Of a DNA stretch of 13,807 bases, positions 5,939 to 12,687 are shown piece by piece; the stretch's first letter is position 1; every line of letters starts with the position of its first letter. Under the pieces are notes generated by a model. It saw only the letters and a list, made by a program, of their open reading frames with translations. It was not told the DNA's origin and made no database searches. Position numbers and translations under genes: made by a program. This stretch comes from Streptomyces sp. NRRL F-5630 (lineage in GTDB: Bacteria; Actinomycetota; Actinomycetes; Streptomycetales; Streptomycetaceae): positions 1 through 13,807 of the forward strand of contig NZ_JOGO01000108.1 in assembly GCF_000719475.1 (NCBI RefSeq). Direction: 5' to 3'.

Positions 5939-6502
5939 CTACGCCGAGGACCTCGGCCGCGTCGAGACCGGTGAGCCCGCCCGGCCCGGCGCCGCGGACG
6001 GCACCCCCGGCTGACCCGCCACCCCGGACCGGCCCGCCCCCGCCGGGTCCGCCGCCCCCGTCACCGTCCGAACCGCCGCCCCCGCCTTACCCGTCGCCCC
6101 CGCCTGCCCCGTCGCCCCCGGCGCCTCGCGGACCGGGCCCGTCAGCCCCGCCTCGTAGCGGGCCGCCGCCGTGTACGTGCGGCGCAGGAAGCGGATCAGG
6201 TCCGTGCTGTCGCACTGGAGGACGAGGAGTGGCCCCGCCGCGCGGCGCAGTTCCAGGACCGTCTGCGCGCGTCCGCACGGCCAGACGCGCAGGCCCGCCG
6301 TCCCGGCCGGGCTGCGCAGCCCTTCCTCCAGGAGAGCGCGCGCGAAGACGTGGTCGTGCGCCCCCTCGGTGCCCGGGAAGGCGAGGCCGACGAGCGCGGG
6401 GTCGGTGGCGGGGTCGTACCGCAGGAGCACGGGAAGCGTCTCCGCCTCGTCGGGGCCGCTCGCGCACACCCGTACCCGCACGTACTGCTCGATGCCTGTC
6501 AC
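5939..6502 (-). CDS. SsgA-like sporulation/cell division protein (SALP) with long C-terminal extension
   Basis: SALPs occur only in sporulating actinomycetes and guide septum placement and peptidoglycan remodelling. From GTG 6502 the product is 187 residues. Residues 1-112 follow the family pattern: IEQYVRVRVCASGPDEAETL, LPVLLRYDPATDPALVGLAF, a HVFARALLEEGLRSPAG segment, LRVWPC and a hydrophobic block ending FLRRTY. The tryptophan usual before the F-x-R-x-L-L motif is replaced by His-Val. Family members are usually about 130-150 residues; here about 65 further residues rich in Ala, Gly and Pro follow, with no recognisable fold. Start GTG 6502 is chosen because residues upstream do not fit the family; the ribosome site (GGGA, about 12 nt upstream) is weak. 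The gene is divergent from the nickel operon and convergent with MMPL. I cannot assign it to a named SsgA-G group. Confidence 0.82.
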   Translation of the reverse strand: MTGIEQYVRVRVCASGPDEAETLPVLLRYDPATDPALVGLAFPGTEGAHDHVFARALLEEGLRSPAGTAGLRVWPCGRAQTVLELRRAAGPLLVLQCDSTDLIRFLRRTYTAAARYEAGLTGPVREAPGATGQAGATGKAGAAVRTVTGAADPAGAGRSGVAGQPGVPSAAPGRAGSPVSTRPRSSA

Positions 6503-6509
6503 GGTCGCA

Positions 6510-6533
6510 GAATCCCACGAGTGGGGAGGATTC
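6510..6533. promoter_or_regulatory. Palindrome in the SALP leader
   Basis: GAATCC (6510-6515) and GGATTC (6528-6533) are inverted copies, and within them CCCAC-GA-GTGGG (6514-6525) is a perfect 12-bp palindrome. It ends 8 bp upstream of the SALP start. In the SALP transcript the weak ribosome site lies in one arm, so it could be an operator or could fold and hide the site. Confidence 0.35.
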
Positions 6534-6559
6534 GCCCGGCGAGAACGGCGGCCAGGTGG

Positions 6560-6599
6560 CAGTTGCGCCGGAGGCACTCTTGCGAGTCCCTCGCAACTG
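6560..6599. repeat. 8-bp inverted repeat enclosing the Nur box
   Basis: CAGTTGCG (6560-6567) and CGCAACTG (6592-6599) are exact inverted copies. The right arm overlaps the right half of the Nur box, so the region has three TTGCG half-sites (6563, 6580, and inverted at 6592). This allows a second, lower-affinity contact or alternative pairing. Confidence 0.55.
6580..6596. promoter_or_regulatory. Nur box (nickel-responsive Fur-family operator) candidate
   Basis: TTGCGA-GTCCC-TCGCAA is a symmetric 6-5-6 site. The published Streptomyces Nur consensus, as I recall it, is tTGCaa-N5-ttGCAA; the spacing is exact and the TTGC/GCAA cores are kept. The site covers the -35 region of the promoter whose -10 is TATGAT at 6605-6610, where a repressor would block RNA polymerase. 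Nur with nickel represses nickel uptake genes, which fits the importer 62 bp downstream. Confidence 0.72.
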
Positions 6600-6604
6600 G
6601 GCAC

Positions 6605-6610
6605 TATGAT
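6605..6610 (+). promoter_or_regulatory. -10 element TATGAT of the nickel/cobalt operon
   Basis: TATGAT is the best -10 hexamer in the window. The upstream TTGCGA at 6580-6585 is a possible -35 with a 19-bp spacer, slightly long. The start point would be near 6617, giving a leader of about 40 nt. That leader is too short for a cobalamin riboswitch. Confidence 0.65.
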
Positions 6611-6657
6611 CGTACGGTTTTGCGCGTCCCCGCCCCCGCAGGAAGCGAAGTCCCGCC

Positions 6658-7740
6658 ATGCATGTCCCTGACGGATTCATCAACGCTCCCGTCTCCGCCG
6701 CGACCGGCGTGCTCGCCGCCGCCGCCGTCGCGGTCTCGCTGCGCGGCGCCCGCCGCGAACTCGGCGCCGCCGGTGCCGAGCGCACGGCGCCGCTCGCCGG
6801 TCTCGTGGCCGCGTTCATCTTCGCCGTCCAGATGCTCAACTTCCCCGTCGCCGCGGGCACCAGCGGACACCTCCTCGGCGGCGCGCTCGCCGCGATACTC
6901 GTCGGCCCTTATACGGGCGTGCTGTGCGTGTCCGTCGTCCTGCTCATGCAGGGCGTCCTCTTCGCGGACGGCGGCCTCACCGCGCTCGGCGTCAACATCA
7001 CCGACATGGCGATCGTGACGGTCGTCGTCTCGTACGCGGTCTTCCGCGGCCTCGTGAAGGTCCTCCCGCGCCGCCGCTCCTCCCTCACCGCCGCCTCCTT
7101 CGTGGCCGCGCTGATCTCCGTGCCGGGCGCCGCGGTCGCCTTCACGCTCATGTACTGGATCGGCGGCACGACGGACATCTCGATCGGCAAGGTCGCGAGC
7201 GCCATGATCGGCGTGCACGTGCTCATCGGGATCGGCGAGGCGGTCATCACCGCGCTGACGGTCGGCGCCGTCGTCGCCGTCCGCCCCGACCTCGTGCACG
7301 GCGCGCGCGGCCTCGGAGCGCCGCTCAAGCTGCGCGTGGGCGGCGAACTCGTCGACGCCGCCCCCAAGGCCCCCGCGCCCGCCCCCGTCGCCGCCCGCTC
7401 CACCCGCAAGATCTGGATCACCGGCGTCGTCGCCTCCGTCGTCCTCGCCGGTTTCGTCAGCTTCTACGCCTCCGCGAACCCCGACGGCCTGGAGAAGGTC
7501 GCCCACGACAAGGGCATCGACAAGGCGGAGAAGGACCACGCCTCGAAAAACTCCCCGCTCGCCGACTACGGTGTCAAGGACATCGCCGACGCCCGGATCT
7601 CCGGCGGCCTCGCCGGTGTGATCGGTGTCGGCGCGACGATCGTCGTCGGCTCGGGCGTCTTCTGGGCCGTGCGCAAGCGCCGCGCCGACGAGGACCAGCC
7701 GGGCGAGCAGGGCGCCACCACCTCGGCAGGGACCGTATAA
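6658..7740 (+). CDS. cbiM: ECF nickel/cobalt transporter, fused M and N components (CbiM/NikM-CbiN/NikN)
   Basis: This is the substrate-binding membrane protein of an energy-coupling-factor importer, 360 residues. It opens MHVPDGFINAP; in this family the N-terminus and His2 bind the metal, with a second histidine in the GTSGHLLGG motif (H71 here). Hydrophobic segments run to about residue 225, giving the usual M component. After an Ala/Pro-rich linker (about 243-255) comes a second module: a membrane helix at about 258-273, then FYASANPDGLEKVA, a soluble loop ending SPLADYGV, and a closing helix at about 331-350. That is the N component, fused as in many NikMN and CbiMN proteins. Start ATG 6658 is fixed by the His2 requirement. 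The sequence alone does not separate Ni from Co; the Nur box favours nickel, making nikMN an alternative name. CbiQ follows 4 bp later. Confidence 0.93.
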   Translation: MHVPDGFINAPVSAATGVLAAAAVAVSLRGARRELGAAGAERTAPLAGLVAAFIFAVQMLNFPVAAGTSGHLLGGALAAILVGPYTGVLCVSVVLLMQGVLFADGGLTALGVNITDMAIVTVVVSYAVFRGLVKVLPRRRSSLTAASFVAALISVPGAAVAFTLMYWIGGTTDISIGKVASAMIGVHVLIGIGEAVITALTVGAVVAVRPDLVHGARGLGAPLKLRVGGELVDAAPKAPAPAPVAARSTRKIWITGVVASVVLAGFVSFYASANPDGLEKVAHDKGIDKAEKDHASKNSPLADYGVKDIADARISGGLAGVIGVGATIVVGSGVFWAVRKRRADEDQPGEQGATTSAGTV

Positions 7741-7744
7741 GCGC

Positions 7745-8536
7745 ATGGCAGCGGAAGGGGGCACCCCCCACACCTCCGGCCACGGGGGAGCCCACCGGCT
7801 CTACCGGCACGGGAACTCCGTCGTGCACCGGCTGCCGCCGCACACGAAGCTCGCCGCCGCGTTCGCCTTCGTCGTGCTCGTCGTCTCGACCCCGCGCGAG
7901 GCGCTGTGGGCCTTCGGCGGCTACGCGGTGCTGCTCGCCGCCGTCGCGACGGCGGCCCGCGTCCCCGCCGGCTACCTGCTGAAACGGCTGCTCATCGAAG
8001 TGCCGTTCGTGGCCTTCGCGGTGCTCATGCCGTTCGTCGCCGAGGGCCCGCACACCGAGTTCCTCGGCCTGTCCCTCTCGGTCAGCGGCCTGTGGGGCGC
8101 CTTCAACGTCCTCGCGAAGGGCACGCTCGGCGTCGCCGCCTCCGTCCTGCTCGCCTCGACGACCGAACTGCGCGCCCTGCTCCTGGGCCTGGAACGGCTC
8201 CGGCTGCCCCCGATGCTCGTCCAGATCGCCTCGTTCATGCTCCGGTACGGGGACGTCATCACCGACGAGATGCGCCGCATGAAGATCGCCCGCGAGTCGC
8301 GCGGCTTCGAGGCGAAGGGCGTGCGGCAGTGGGGCGTCCTCGCGAAATCCGCGGGCGCCCTCTTCATCCGCTCCTACGAACGCGGCGAGCGCGTCCACCT
8401 CGCGATGCTCAGCCGCGGTTACACGGGCACCATGCCCGTCATCGACGAGATCACCGCGACGGGCACGCAGTGGGCGCACGCGCTCACGCTGCCCGCCGCG
8501 GCGCTCGTGATCTGCCTGTTGGGATGGACCCTGTGA
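7745..8536 (+). CDS. cbiQ: ECF transporter T component (CbiQ/NikQ)
   Basis: The protein is a membrane scaffold of 263 residues that links the metal-binding M component to the ATPase. Start ATG 7745 lies 4 bp after the cbiM stop. Hydrophobic helices cover about 36-140. Then come the two Arg-Gly coupling motifs of T components on the cytoplasmic helices: ARESRGF (182-188) and LSRGY (222-226), whose arginine ends dock into the ATPase grooves. The C-terminus ends in a last membrane helix. The first 35 residues are unusual: His at 9, 13, 17, 22, 28 and 33 in a Gly-rich context, suggesting metal contact on the cytoplasmic side, though the first dozen residues depend on the start chosen. The stop overlaps the start of the ATPase gene, indicating translational coupling. 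Confidence 0.93.
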   Translation: MAAEGGTPHTSGHGGAHRLYRHGNSVVHRLPPHTKLAAAFAFVVLVVSTPREALWAFGGYAVLLAAVATAARVPAGYLLKRLLIEVPFVAFAVLMPFVAEGPHTEFLGLSLSVSGLWGAFNVLAKGTLGVAASVLLASTTELRALLLGLERLRLPPMLVQIASFMLRYGDVITDEMRRMKIARESRGFEAKGVRQWGVLAKSAGALFIRSYERGERVHLAMLSRGYTGTMPVIDEITATGTQWAHALTLPAAALVICLLGWTL

Positions 8537-9333
8537 CGCATCGAGCCACCGACCCCGTACGCCAGGACACCGCCTCCGGTACCGCGCCGCCCTCCCTCGA
8601 CGTGAGCGGCCTCGCCTACGCCTACCCGGACGGCCACCAGGCGCTCTTCGGCGTCGACCTGCGCATCGGGAAGGGCGAACGCGTCGCCCTCCTCGGCCCC
8701 AACGGCGCCGGCAAGACGACCCTCGTCCTCCACCTCAACGGCATCCTCGAAGCGGGCGCGGGCAGCGTCACCGTCGCCGGGCTCCCCGTCGGCAAGAAGC
8801 ACATGGCGGAGATCCGCCGCCGCGTCGGGCTCGTCTTCCAGGACCCCGACGACCAGCTCTTCCTGCCCACGGTCCGCGAGGACGTCGCCTTCGGCCCCGC
8901 GGCGGCCGGGCTGCGGGGCGCGGAGCTGGAGGCGCGGGTGCGCGAGGCGCTCGACGAGGTCGGCATGGGCGAGTACCTCGACCGTCCCCCGCACCACCTC
9001 TCCTTCGGCCAGCGCCGCCGCGTCGCCGTCGCCACCGTCCTCGCGATGAGGCCCGAGATCCTCGTACTCGACGAGCCCTCCTCGAACCTCGACCCCGCCT
9101 CGCGCCGCGAACTCGCCGACATCCTCCAGCGCCTCGACGTCACGGTCCTGATGGTCACCCACGACCTGCCCTACGCCCTGGAGCTGTGCCCGCGCGCGGC
9201 CATCCTGAGCGACGGCGTCATCGTGGCGGACGGCCCGACGGGCGAGTTGCTGAGCGACGCGGACCTCATGCGCGCCCATCGCCTCGAACTGCCCTTTGGC
9301 TTCGATCCGCGGTCTGTGACCATGGAGAGGTGA
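8533..9333 (+). CDS. cbiO: ECF transporter ATPase (CbiO/NikO)
   Basis: This ABC ATPase of 266 residues powers the importer from the cytoplasmic face. All nucleotide-site motifs are present: Walker A GPNGAGKT (55-62), Q-loop VFQDPDDQLF (Q103), signature LSFGQ (156-160), Walker B ILVLDEP (D180, E181) and the switch histidine in VTHD (H210). VFQDPDDQLF is typical of CbiO/EcfA ATPases. LSFGQ replaces the commoner LSGGQ, a change often seen in this subfamily. Start GTG 8533 overlaps the cbiQ stop by 4 bp (GTGA) and follows GGGATGG (8521-8527) at 5 nt; ATG 8524 in the same frame is the alternative and adds three residues. A single ATPase gene implies a homodimer. The stop overlaps or closely precedes the hydrolase start. 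Confidence 0.95.
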   Translation: MTHRATDPVRQDTASGTAPPSLDVSGLAYAYPDGHQALFGVDLRIGKGERVALLGPNGAGKTTLVLHLNGILEAGAGSVTVAGLPVGKKHMAEIRRRVGLVFQDPDDQLFLPTVREDVAFGPAAAGLRGAELEARVREALDEVGMGEYLDRPPHHLSFGQRRRVAVATVLAMRPEILVLDEPSSNLDPASRRELADILQRLDVTVLMVTHDLPYALELCPRAAILSDGVIVADGPTGELLSDADLMRAHRLELPFGFDPRSVTMER

Positions 9334-9341
9334 ACGAGAGT

Positions 9342-10535
9342 GTGCGCCAAGCCGGGGACGTGACGGTCGAAGGACTCGTCGCACCGGGGTACGAACAGGT
9401 CAGGGACGCCTTCACCAGCAACTTCACCCGGCTCGGTGAGCGGGGCGCGGCCGTCGCGGTCTACCACGACGGCCGCAAGGTCGTGGATCTGTGGGGCGGT
9501 ACGCGGGACGGGGACGCCCCCGCCTCGGGCGGCGAGCCCTGGCGCCGGGGCACGGCGCAGATCGTGCGCTCCGCGACGAAGGGCATCGCGGCGACCGTGC
9601 TGCTCCTGCTCCACCAGCGCGGCGCCCTCGACCTGGAGGCCCCGGTCTCCGCGTACTGGCCCGCGTACAAGGCGCACGGCAAGGACGGCACCCGCGTACG
9701 CCACCTCCTCGGCCACCGCGCGGGCGTGCCCGCGCTCGACACGCCGCTCACCCCCGAGGCCGCCCGCGACCTCGACCGCGCGGCAGCCGCCGTCGCCGCG
9801 CAGGCCCCGTTCTGGGGGCCGGGCACCGACCACGGCTACCACGCGCAGACGTACGGCTTCCTCACCGGCGAACTCGTGCGGCGCCTCACCGGGCGCACGC
9901 TCGGCTCCTGGGTCGCCGAGAACCTGGAGCGGCCCCTCGGCCTCGACCTGTGGATCGGGCTGCCCGAGGACGAGGAGTGGCGCGTCGGCCGGATCAGCCC
10001 GCTCGCCCCGCCGCCCGCCGCCAACGGCCTGCGCCTGCGCCCGCGCAGGGACATCGCCGCCGCGTACGGGGACCCCGGCTCGCTCACGAGCCGCGCCTTC
10101 GCCGCCATCAGCCCTGCCGCCGACGAGAACACGCGCGCCCACCGCGCCGCCGAACTCCCCGCCGCAAACGGCGTCGCGACCGCGCGCGGTCTCGCCCGCT
10201 TCTACGCGGCGCTCGTCGGCGACGTCGACGGAGGCCGCCGCCTCCTCACCCCCGCGACCCTCGCCATGGCCCGCACCCAGGAGTCCGAGGGCCCCGACCG
10301 CGTCCTCGTCGCCCGCACCCGCTTCGGCGCCGGCTTCATGCTCCACGGCCCCGCCAGCCCCCTCCTCGCCGAGGGCTCCTTCGGCCACCCCGGCCGCGGC
10401 GGCTCCCTCGGCTTCGCCGACCCCGAATCGGGCATCGGCTTCGGCTACGTCACGAACGGCCTGCGCAAGGGCGTGACAGCCGACCCACGAGCCCAGGCGC
10501 TGGTGAAGGCGGTACGGGGGGTGGTGGGGGGCTGA
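9342..10535 (+). CDS. Beta-lactamase-fold serine hydrolase (EstB-like esterase)
   Basis: The product has 397 residues of the class C beta-lactamase / EstB esterase fold. The active-site set is visible: Ser-x-x-Lys at SATK (S77, K80), the catalytic Tyr in GYHAQTYGFLTGE (Y166), and the third motif at FGHPGRGGSLG (H349). DLWGG near residue 49-53 is typical of the EstB-like subfamily that hydrolyses esters rather than beta-lactams. No signal peptide is seen, so it is probably cytoplasmic. The start is uncertain: GTG 9342 has GGAGAGG (9324-9330) at 11 nt; GTG 9330 overlaps the cbiO stop as GTGA and has poor upstream pairing. Either start couples it to the nickel operon, and its stop lies inside a terminator hairpin. 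Its substrate, and why it travels with a metal importer, are unknown. Confidence 0.92.
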   Translation: MRQAGDVTVEGLVAPGYEQVRDAFTSNFTRLGERGAAVAVYHDGRKVVDLWGGTRDGDAPASGGEPWRRGTAQIVRSATKGIAATVLLLLHQRGALDLEAPVSAYWPAYKAHGKDGTRVRHLLGHRAGVPALDTPLTPEAARDLDRAAAAVAAQAPFWGPGTDHGYHAQTYGFLTGELVRRLTGRTLGSWVAENLERPLGLDLWIGLPEDEEWRVGRISPLAPPPAANGLRLRPRRDIAAAYGDPGSLTSRAFAAISPAADENTRAHRAAELPAANGVATARGLARFYAALVGDVDGGRRLLTPATLAMARTQESEGPDRVLVARTRFGAGFMLHGPASPLLAEGSFGHPGRGGSLGFADPESGIGFGYVTNGLRKGVTADPRAQALVKAVRGVVGG

Positions 10536-10553
10536 GGGGGCGTCCCCTCGGCC
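10530..10553 (+). terminator. Terminator hairpin overlapping the hydrolase stop
   Basis: GGCTGAGGGG (10530-10539) pairs with CCCCTCGGCC (10544-10553), with one G-U in RNA, around a GCGT tetraloop. The TGA stop (10533-10535) lies inside the left arm. This closes the importer operon. Confidence 0.7.
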
Positions 10554-10718
10554 GCCGCGCGGACCGTGACGGCGGGACGGGCAGGGGCGGTCGGCGTTCC
10601 ATGCCCCGCCCGGTCGCCCGGGACTCCGGTGGAGGCGCGTTCGCGCGGGGAGCGGGCCTTACGCTTCGCTGGTGCGGAGTTCCTCTCAGGTTTCCCCGGA
10701 AGGCGGGTTGGGGTGGGC

Positions 10719-11582
10719 ATGACGCTGGGTGTCGCGATCCTCACGATGGGGGACCGGCCCAAGGAGTTGGCGGCACTGCTGTCCTCGGTCCGTGCGCAGA
10801 CGACGCCAGCGACGCGGACTGTGGTCGTCGGCAACGGCTGCTCGCTCGCCGGCCTCGGGTTGCCGGACTGGGTGGAGGCGGTTGAGCTCGCCGAGAACCT
10901 GGGAGTGACGGGTGGCCGGAATGCCGCCCTGGACCGTCTACGGGACATGGACCTCGTCCTGGACTTGGACGACGACGGTCTGTTGGTCTCCAACACCGAC
11001 TTCGAACGCATCGTCGGGTTGTACGAGGCCGATCCACGGTTGGGCATCGTCGGGTTCCGGATCGCGGACGAGACCGGCTTCACCCAGCGCCGCCATGTCC
11101 CGCGACTGCGCTCCGGCGAGCCGATGCGCGGGGGACGGGTGACCACGTTCCTGGGTGGGGCGCACGTGCTGTCGGGGAGGATGCTGGCTCAGGTCGGCGA
11201 CTGGCCGGACGCGTTCTTCTTCTCGCACGAGGAGACGGACATGGCCTGGCGCGCGCTGGACGCCGGGTGGACGATCCGTTACGAGCCGGATCTCCTGCTC
11301 CAGCACCCCCGCACCTCGCCCGCCCGCCACGCCGTCTTCCACCGCACCACCGCCCGCAACCGGGTCTACCTCGCCCGGCGTCACCTCCCGGCCCCGCTCG
11401 TGCCGGTCTACCTGGGGGTATGGGTGGCACTGACCGTGGCGCGCACGCGTGACGCGGCGGGTTTGCGGGCGTGGTGCGCGGGCTTCGCGGAGGGCTGGCG
11501 CACGGCGTGCGGTCCGCGCCGCCCCCTGCGCTGGTCCACGGTGTGGACCATGACCCGCCTCGGGCGTCCGCCGGTCCTCTGA
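10719..11582 (+). CDS. Family 2 glycosyltransferase
   Basis: The product is 287 residues with a GT-A fold. It opens MTLGVAILTMGDRPKELAAL, the nucleotide-binding start of GT2 enzymes, with GNLG-like VELAENLGVTGGRNAALDRL at about 54-74. The metal and sugar-nucleotide binding acidic cluster is LDLDDDG (D82, D84-D86), and the acceptor/catalytic segment is SHEETDMAWRALDAGW (E171, E172, D174). The C-terminal part has HPRTSPARH, the RNRVYLARRHLP motif, and a hydrophobic segment (about 228-241) that may touch the membrane. The donor and acceptor cannot be read. Start ATG 10719 matches the usual family opening; GTG 10713 in frame has a better-placed GGAAGG (10698-10703). It uses more TTG and GTT codons than its neighbours. 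It is separated from the hydrolase by a terminator and 183 bp, so it has its own promoter. Confidence 0.9.
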   Translation: MTLGVAILTMGDRPKELAALLSSVRAQTTPATRTVVVGNGCSLAGLGLPDWVEAVELAENLGVTGGRNAALDRLRDMDLVLDLDDDGLLVSNTDFERIVGLYEADPRLGIVGFRIADETGFTQRRHVPRLRSGEPMRGGRVTTFLGGAHVLSGRMLAQVGDWPDAFFFSHEETDMAWRALDAGWTIRYEPDLLLQHPRTSPARHAVFHRTTARNRVYLARRHLPAPLVPVYLGVWVALTVARTRDAAGLRAWCAGFAEGWRTACGPRRPLRWSTVWTMTRLGRPPVL

Positions 11583-11803
11583 CCGTCCGGACGTGGGACA
11601 TCCGTCGTGGGGAGCCCCGCGATCGGCGTCGTGGGGGAGTCCGGCGGGACACGCGGTGGCTGGAGCGCACGCCGTACGCGATCCCCGACCGCCCCGAGGG
11701 TCCCGGCACGCGCGCCGCGGGATCGCCCTGAGCGCGCGTCACGGGTCCTCGCCCGCGCCCACTACACCCCTCGCACCTCTGTTCCTCTCCCCCCTCCTCC
11801 CGG

Positions 11804-11817
11804 TAGCTTCCGCGCCA
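11804..11817 (+). promoter_or_regulatory. -10 element and leaderless start candidate for the SDR gene
   Basis: TAGCTT at 11804-11809 fits TANNNT and ends 7 nt before ATG 11817. No ribosome site precedes this ATG (the upstream bases are pyrimidine-rich), so a leaderless transcript starting at the ATG is the simplest reading. The rest of 11583-11803 shows no gene, only a 10-bp palindrome CGTCCGGACG at 11584-11593. Confidence 0.45.
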
Positions 11818-12647
11818 TGACACAGCGATTCGAGGGCCATGTCGCATTGATCACCGGGGCCGCGCGCGGGATCGGGGCGGCGACCGCGCGGCGGCTCGCC
11901 GAGGAGGGGGCGCGGGTGCTGCTCACCGACGCCGACGAGGGGGCGGCGCGGGCGACGGCGGCGGAGATCCCGGGGGCGGAGCCGTACCGCCTCGACGTGC
12001 GGGTACGGGCCGAGGCGGAAGCCGCCGTGGCGCACGCGGTGCAACGGTTCGGGCGTCTCGACGTCCTCGTCAACAACGCCTATTCGGCGGGTGCCGACGC
12101 GGACCTCTTCGAGGACGAGAGCGACGAGGTCTGGGAGCGCGACATCGACGTGTGCCTCGGCGGTGCCTTCCGCTGCTCGCGCGCGGCGCTCCCGCACCTC
12201 GTCGCCTCGGGCCGGGGCGCGATCGTGACGATCGGCTCGGTCAACGCCGAGGCCGACTTCGGCGGTCACGCCTACAGCGCCGCGAAGGCCGCGCTCACCT
12301 CGCTGACCCGTACCCTCGCCGGGCACGCGGGCCCGCGCGGCGTGCGCGTCAACCTCGTCGAGCCCGGCACGGTCCGCACGACGGCGTGGGCCGACCGCCC
12401 CGCCCACCTCGAAGCGTTCGCCGGTCTCTACCCGCTCGGCCGGGTCGGCGAGCCCGAGGACATCGCGGCGGCCGTCGCCTACCTCGCCTCGGCCGACGCG
12501 GCCTGGGTCACGGGCACGACCCTGCGGGTGGACGGCGGCATCCTGGCGGTCCAGTCGGGCTTCCGGCAACGGGCGAAAGCGGCGGACGCGCAGGCAGCGG
12601 CGGACGGGGAGGCGGTACAGGCCGGGGACGGGCCGGGCGCCGGCTGA
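11817..12647 (+). CDS. Short-chain dehydrogenase/reductase (SDR)
   Basis: The product is a classical SDR of 276 residues that oxidises or reduces an alcohol/ketone with a nicotinamide cofactor. Visible motifs: TGAARGIG (13-20) for cofactor binding, D38 at the end of the second strand favouring NAD(H) over NADP(H), D60 in LDV, NNA (86-88), catalytic S141, Y153 and K157 (YSAAK), and PG with T at 183-185. VTGTTLRVDGGI (231-242) is the normal family ending. A further 30-odd Ala/Gly/Asp-rich residues follow, unlike typical members. Start ATG 11817 has no Shine-Dalgarno and is likely leaderless. The substrate is not predictable. It is convergent with the phosphotransferase-like gene. Confidence 0.93.
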   Translation: MTQRFEGHVALITGAARGIGAATARRLAEEGARVLLTDADEGAARATAAEIPGAEPYRLDVRVRAEAEAAVAHAVQRFGRLDVLVNNAYSAGADADLFEDESDEVWERDIDVCLGGAFRCSRAALPHLVASGRGAIVTIGSVNAEADFGGHAYSAAKAALTSLTRTLAGHAGPRGVRVNLVEPGTVRTTAWADRPAHLEAFAGLYPLGRVGEPEDIAAAVAYLASADAAWVTGTTLRVDGGILAVQSGFRQRAKAADAQAAADGEAVQAGDGPGAG

Positions 12648-12656
12648 CCCCGGTAC

Positions 12657-12670
12657 GGCGGGAGGCCGCC
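12657..12670. terminator. Short hairpin between convergent SDR and phosphotransferase genes
   Basis: GGCGG (12657-12661) and CCGCC (12666-12670) pair around a GAGG tetraloop in the 40-bp gap between the two stops. The stem is short, so this is only a weak shared terminator candidate. Confidence 0.3.
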
Positions 12671-12687
12671 CCGCCCTCGCCCCCGCG

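Noticed and set aside
5887..6609. A 240-codon plus-strand Pro-rich frame opposite the SALP gene
   Set aside because: Proline/arginine-rich low-complexity product with no homology pattern; the minus strand encodes the SALP.
6503..6657. Cobalamin riboswitch upstream of cbiM
   Set aside because: The predicted leader is only about 40 nt, the whole gap is 155 bp and shared with a divergent gene, and I found no B12-box-like conserved segment.
6604..7773. A 389-codon open minus-strand frame opposite cbiM
   Set aside because: Asp/Glu/Gly/Arg-rich shadow with no domain; the plus strand carries an unmistakable CbiM protein.
10566..10718. N-terminal extension of the glycosyltransferase to GTG 10566
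   Set aside because: The extra residues are not glycosyltransferase-like and the family opening matches the sequence beginning at 10719.
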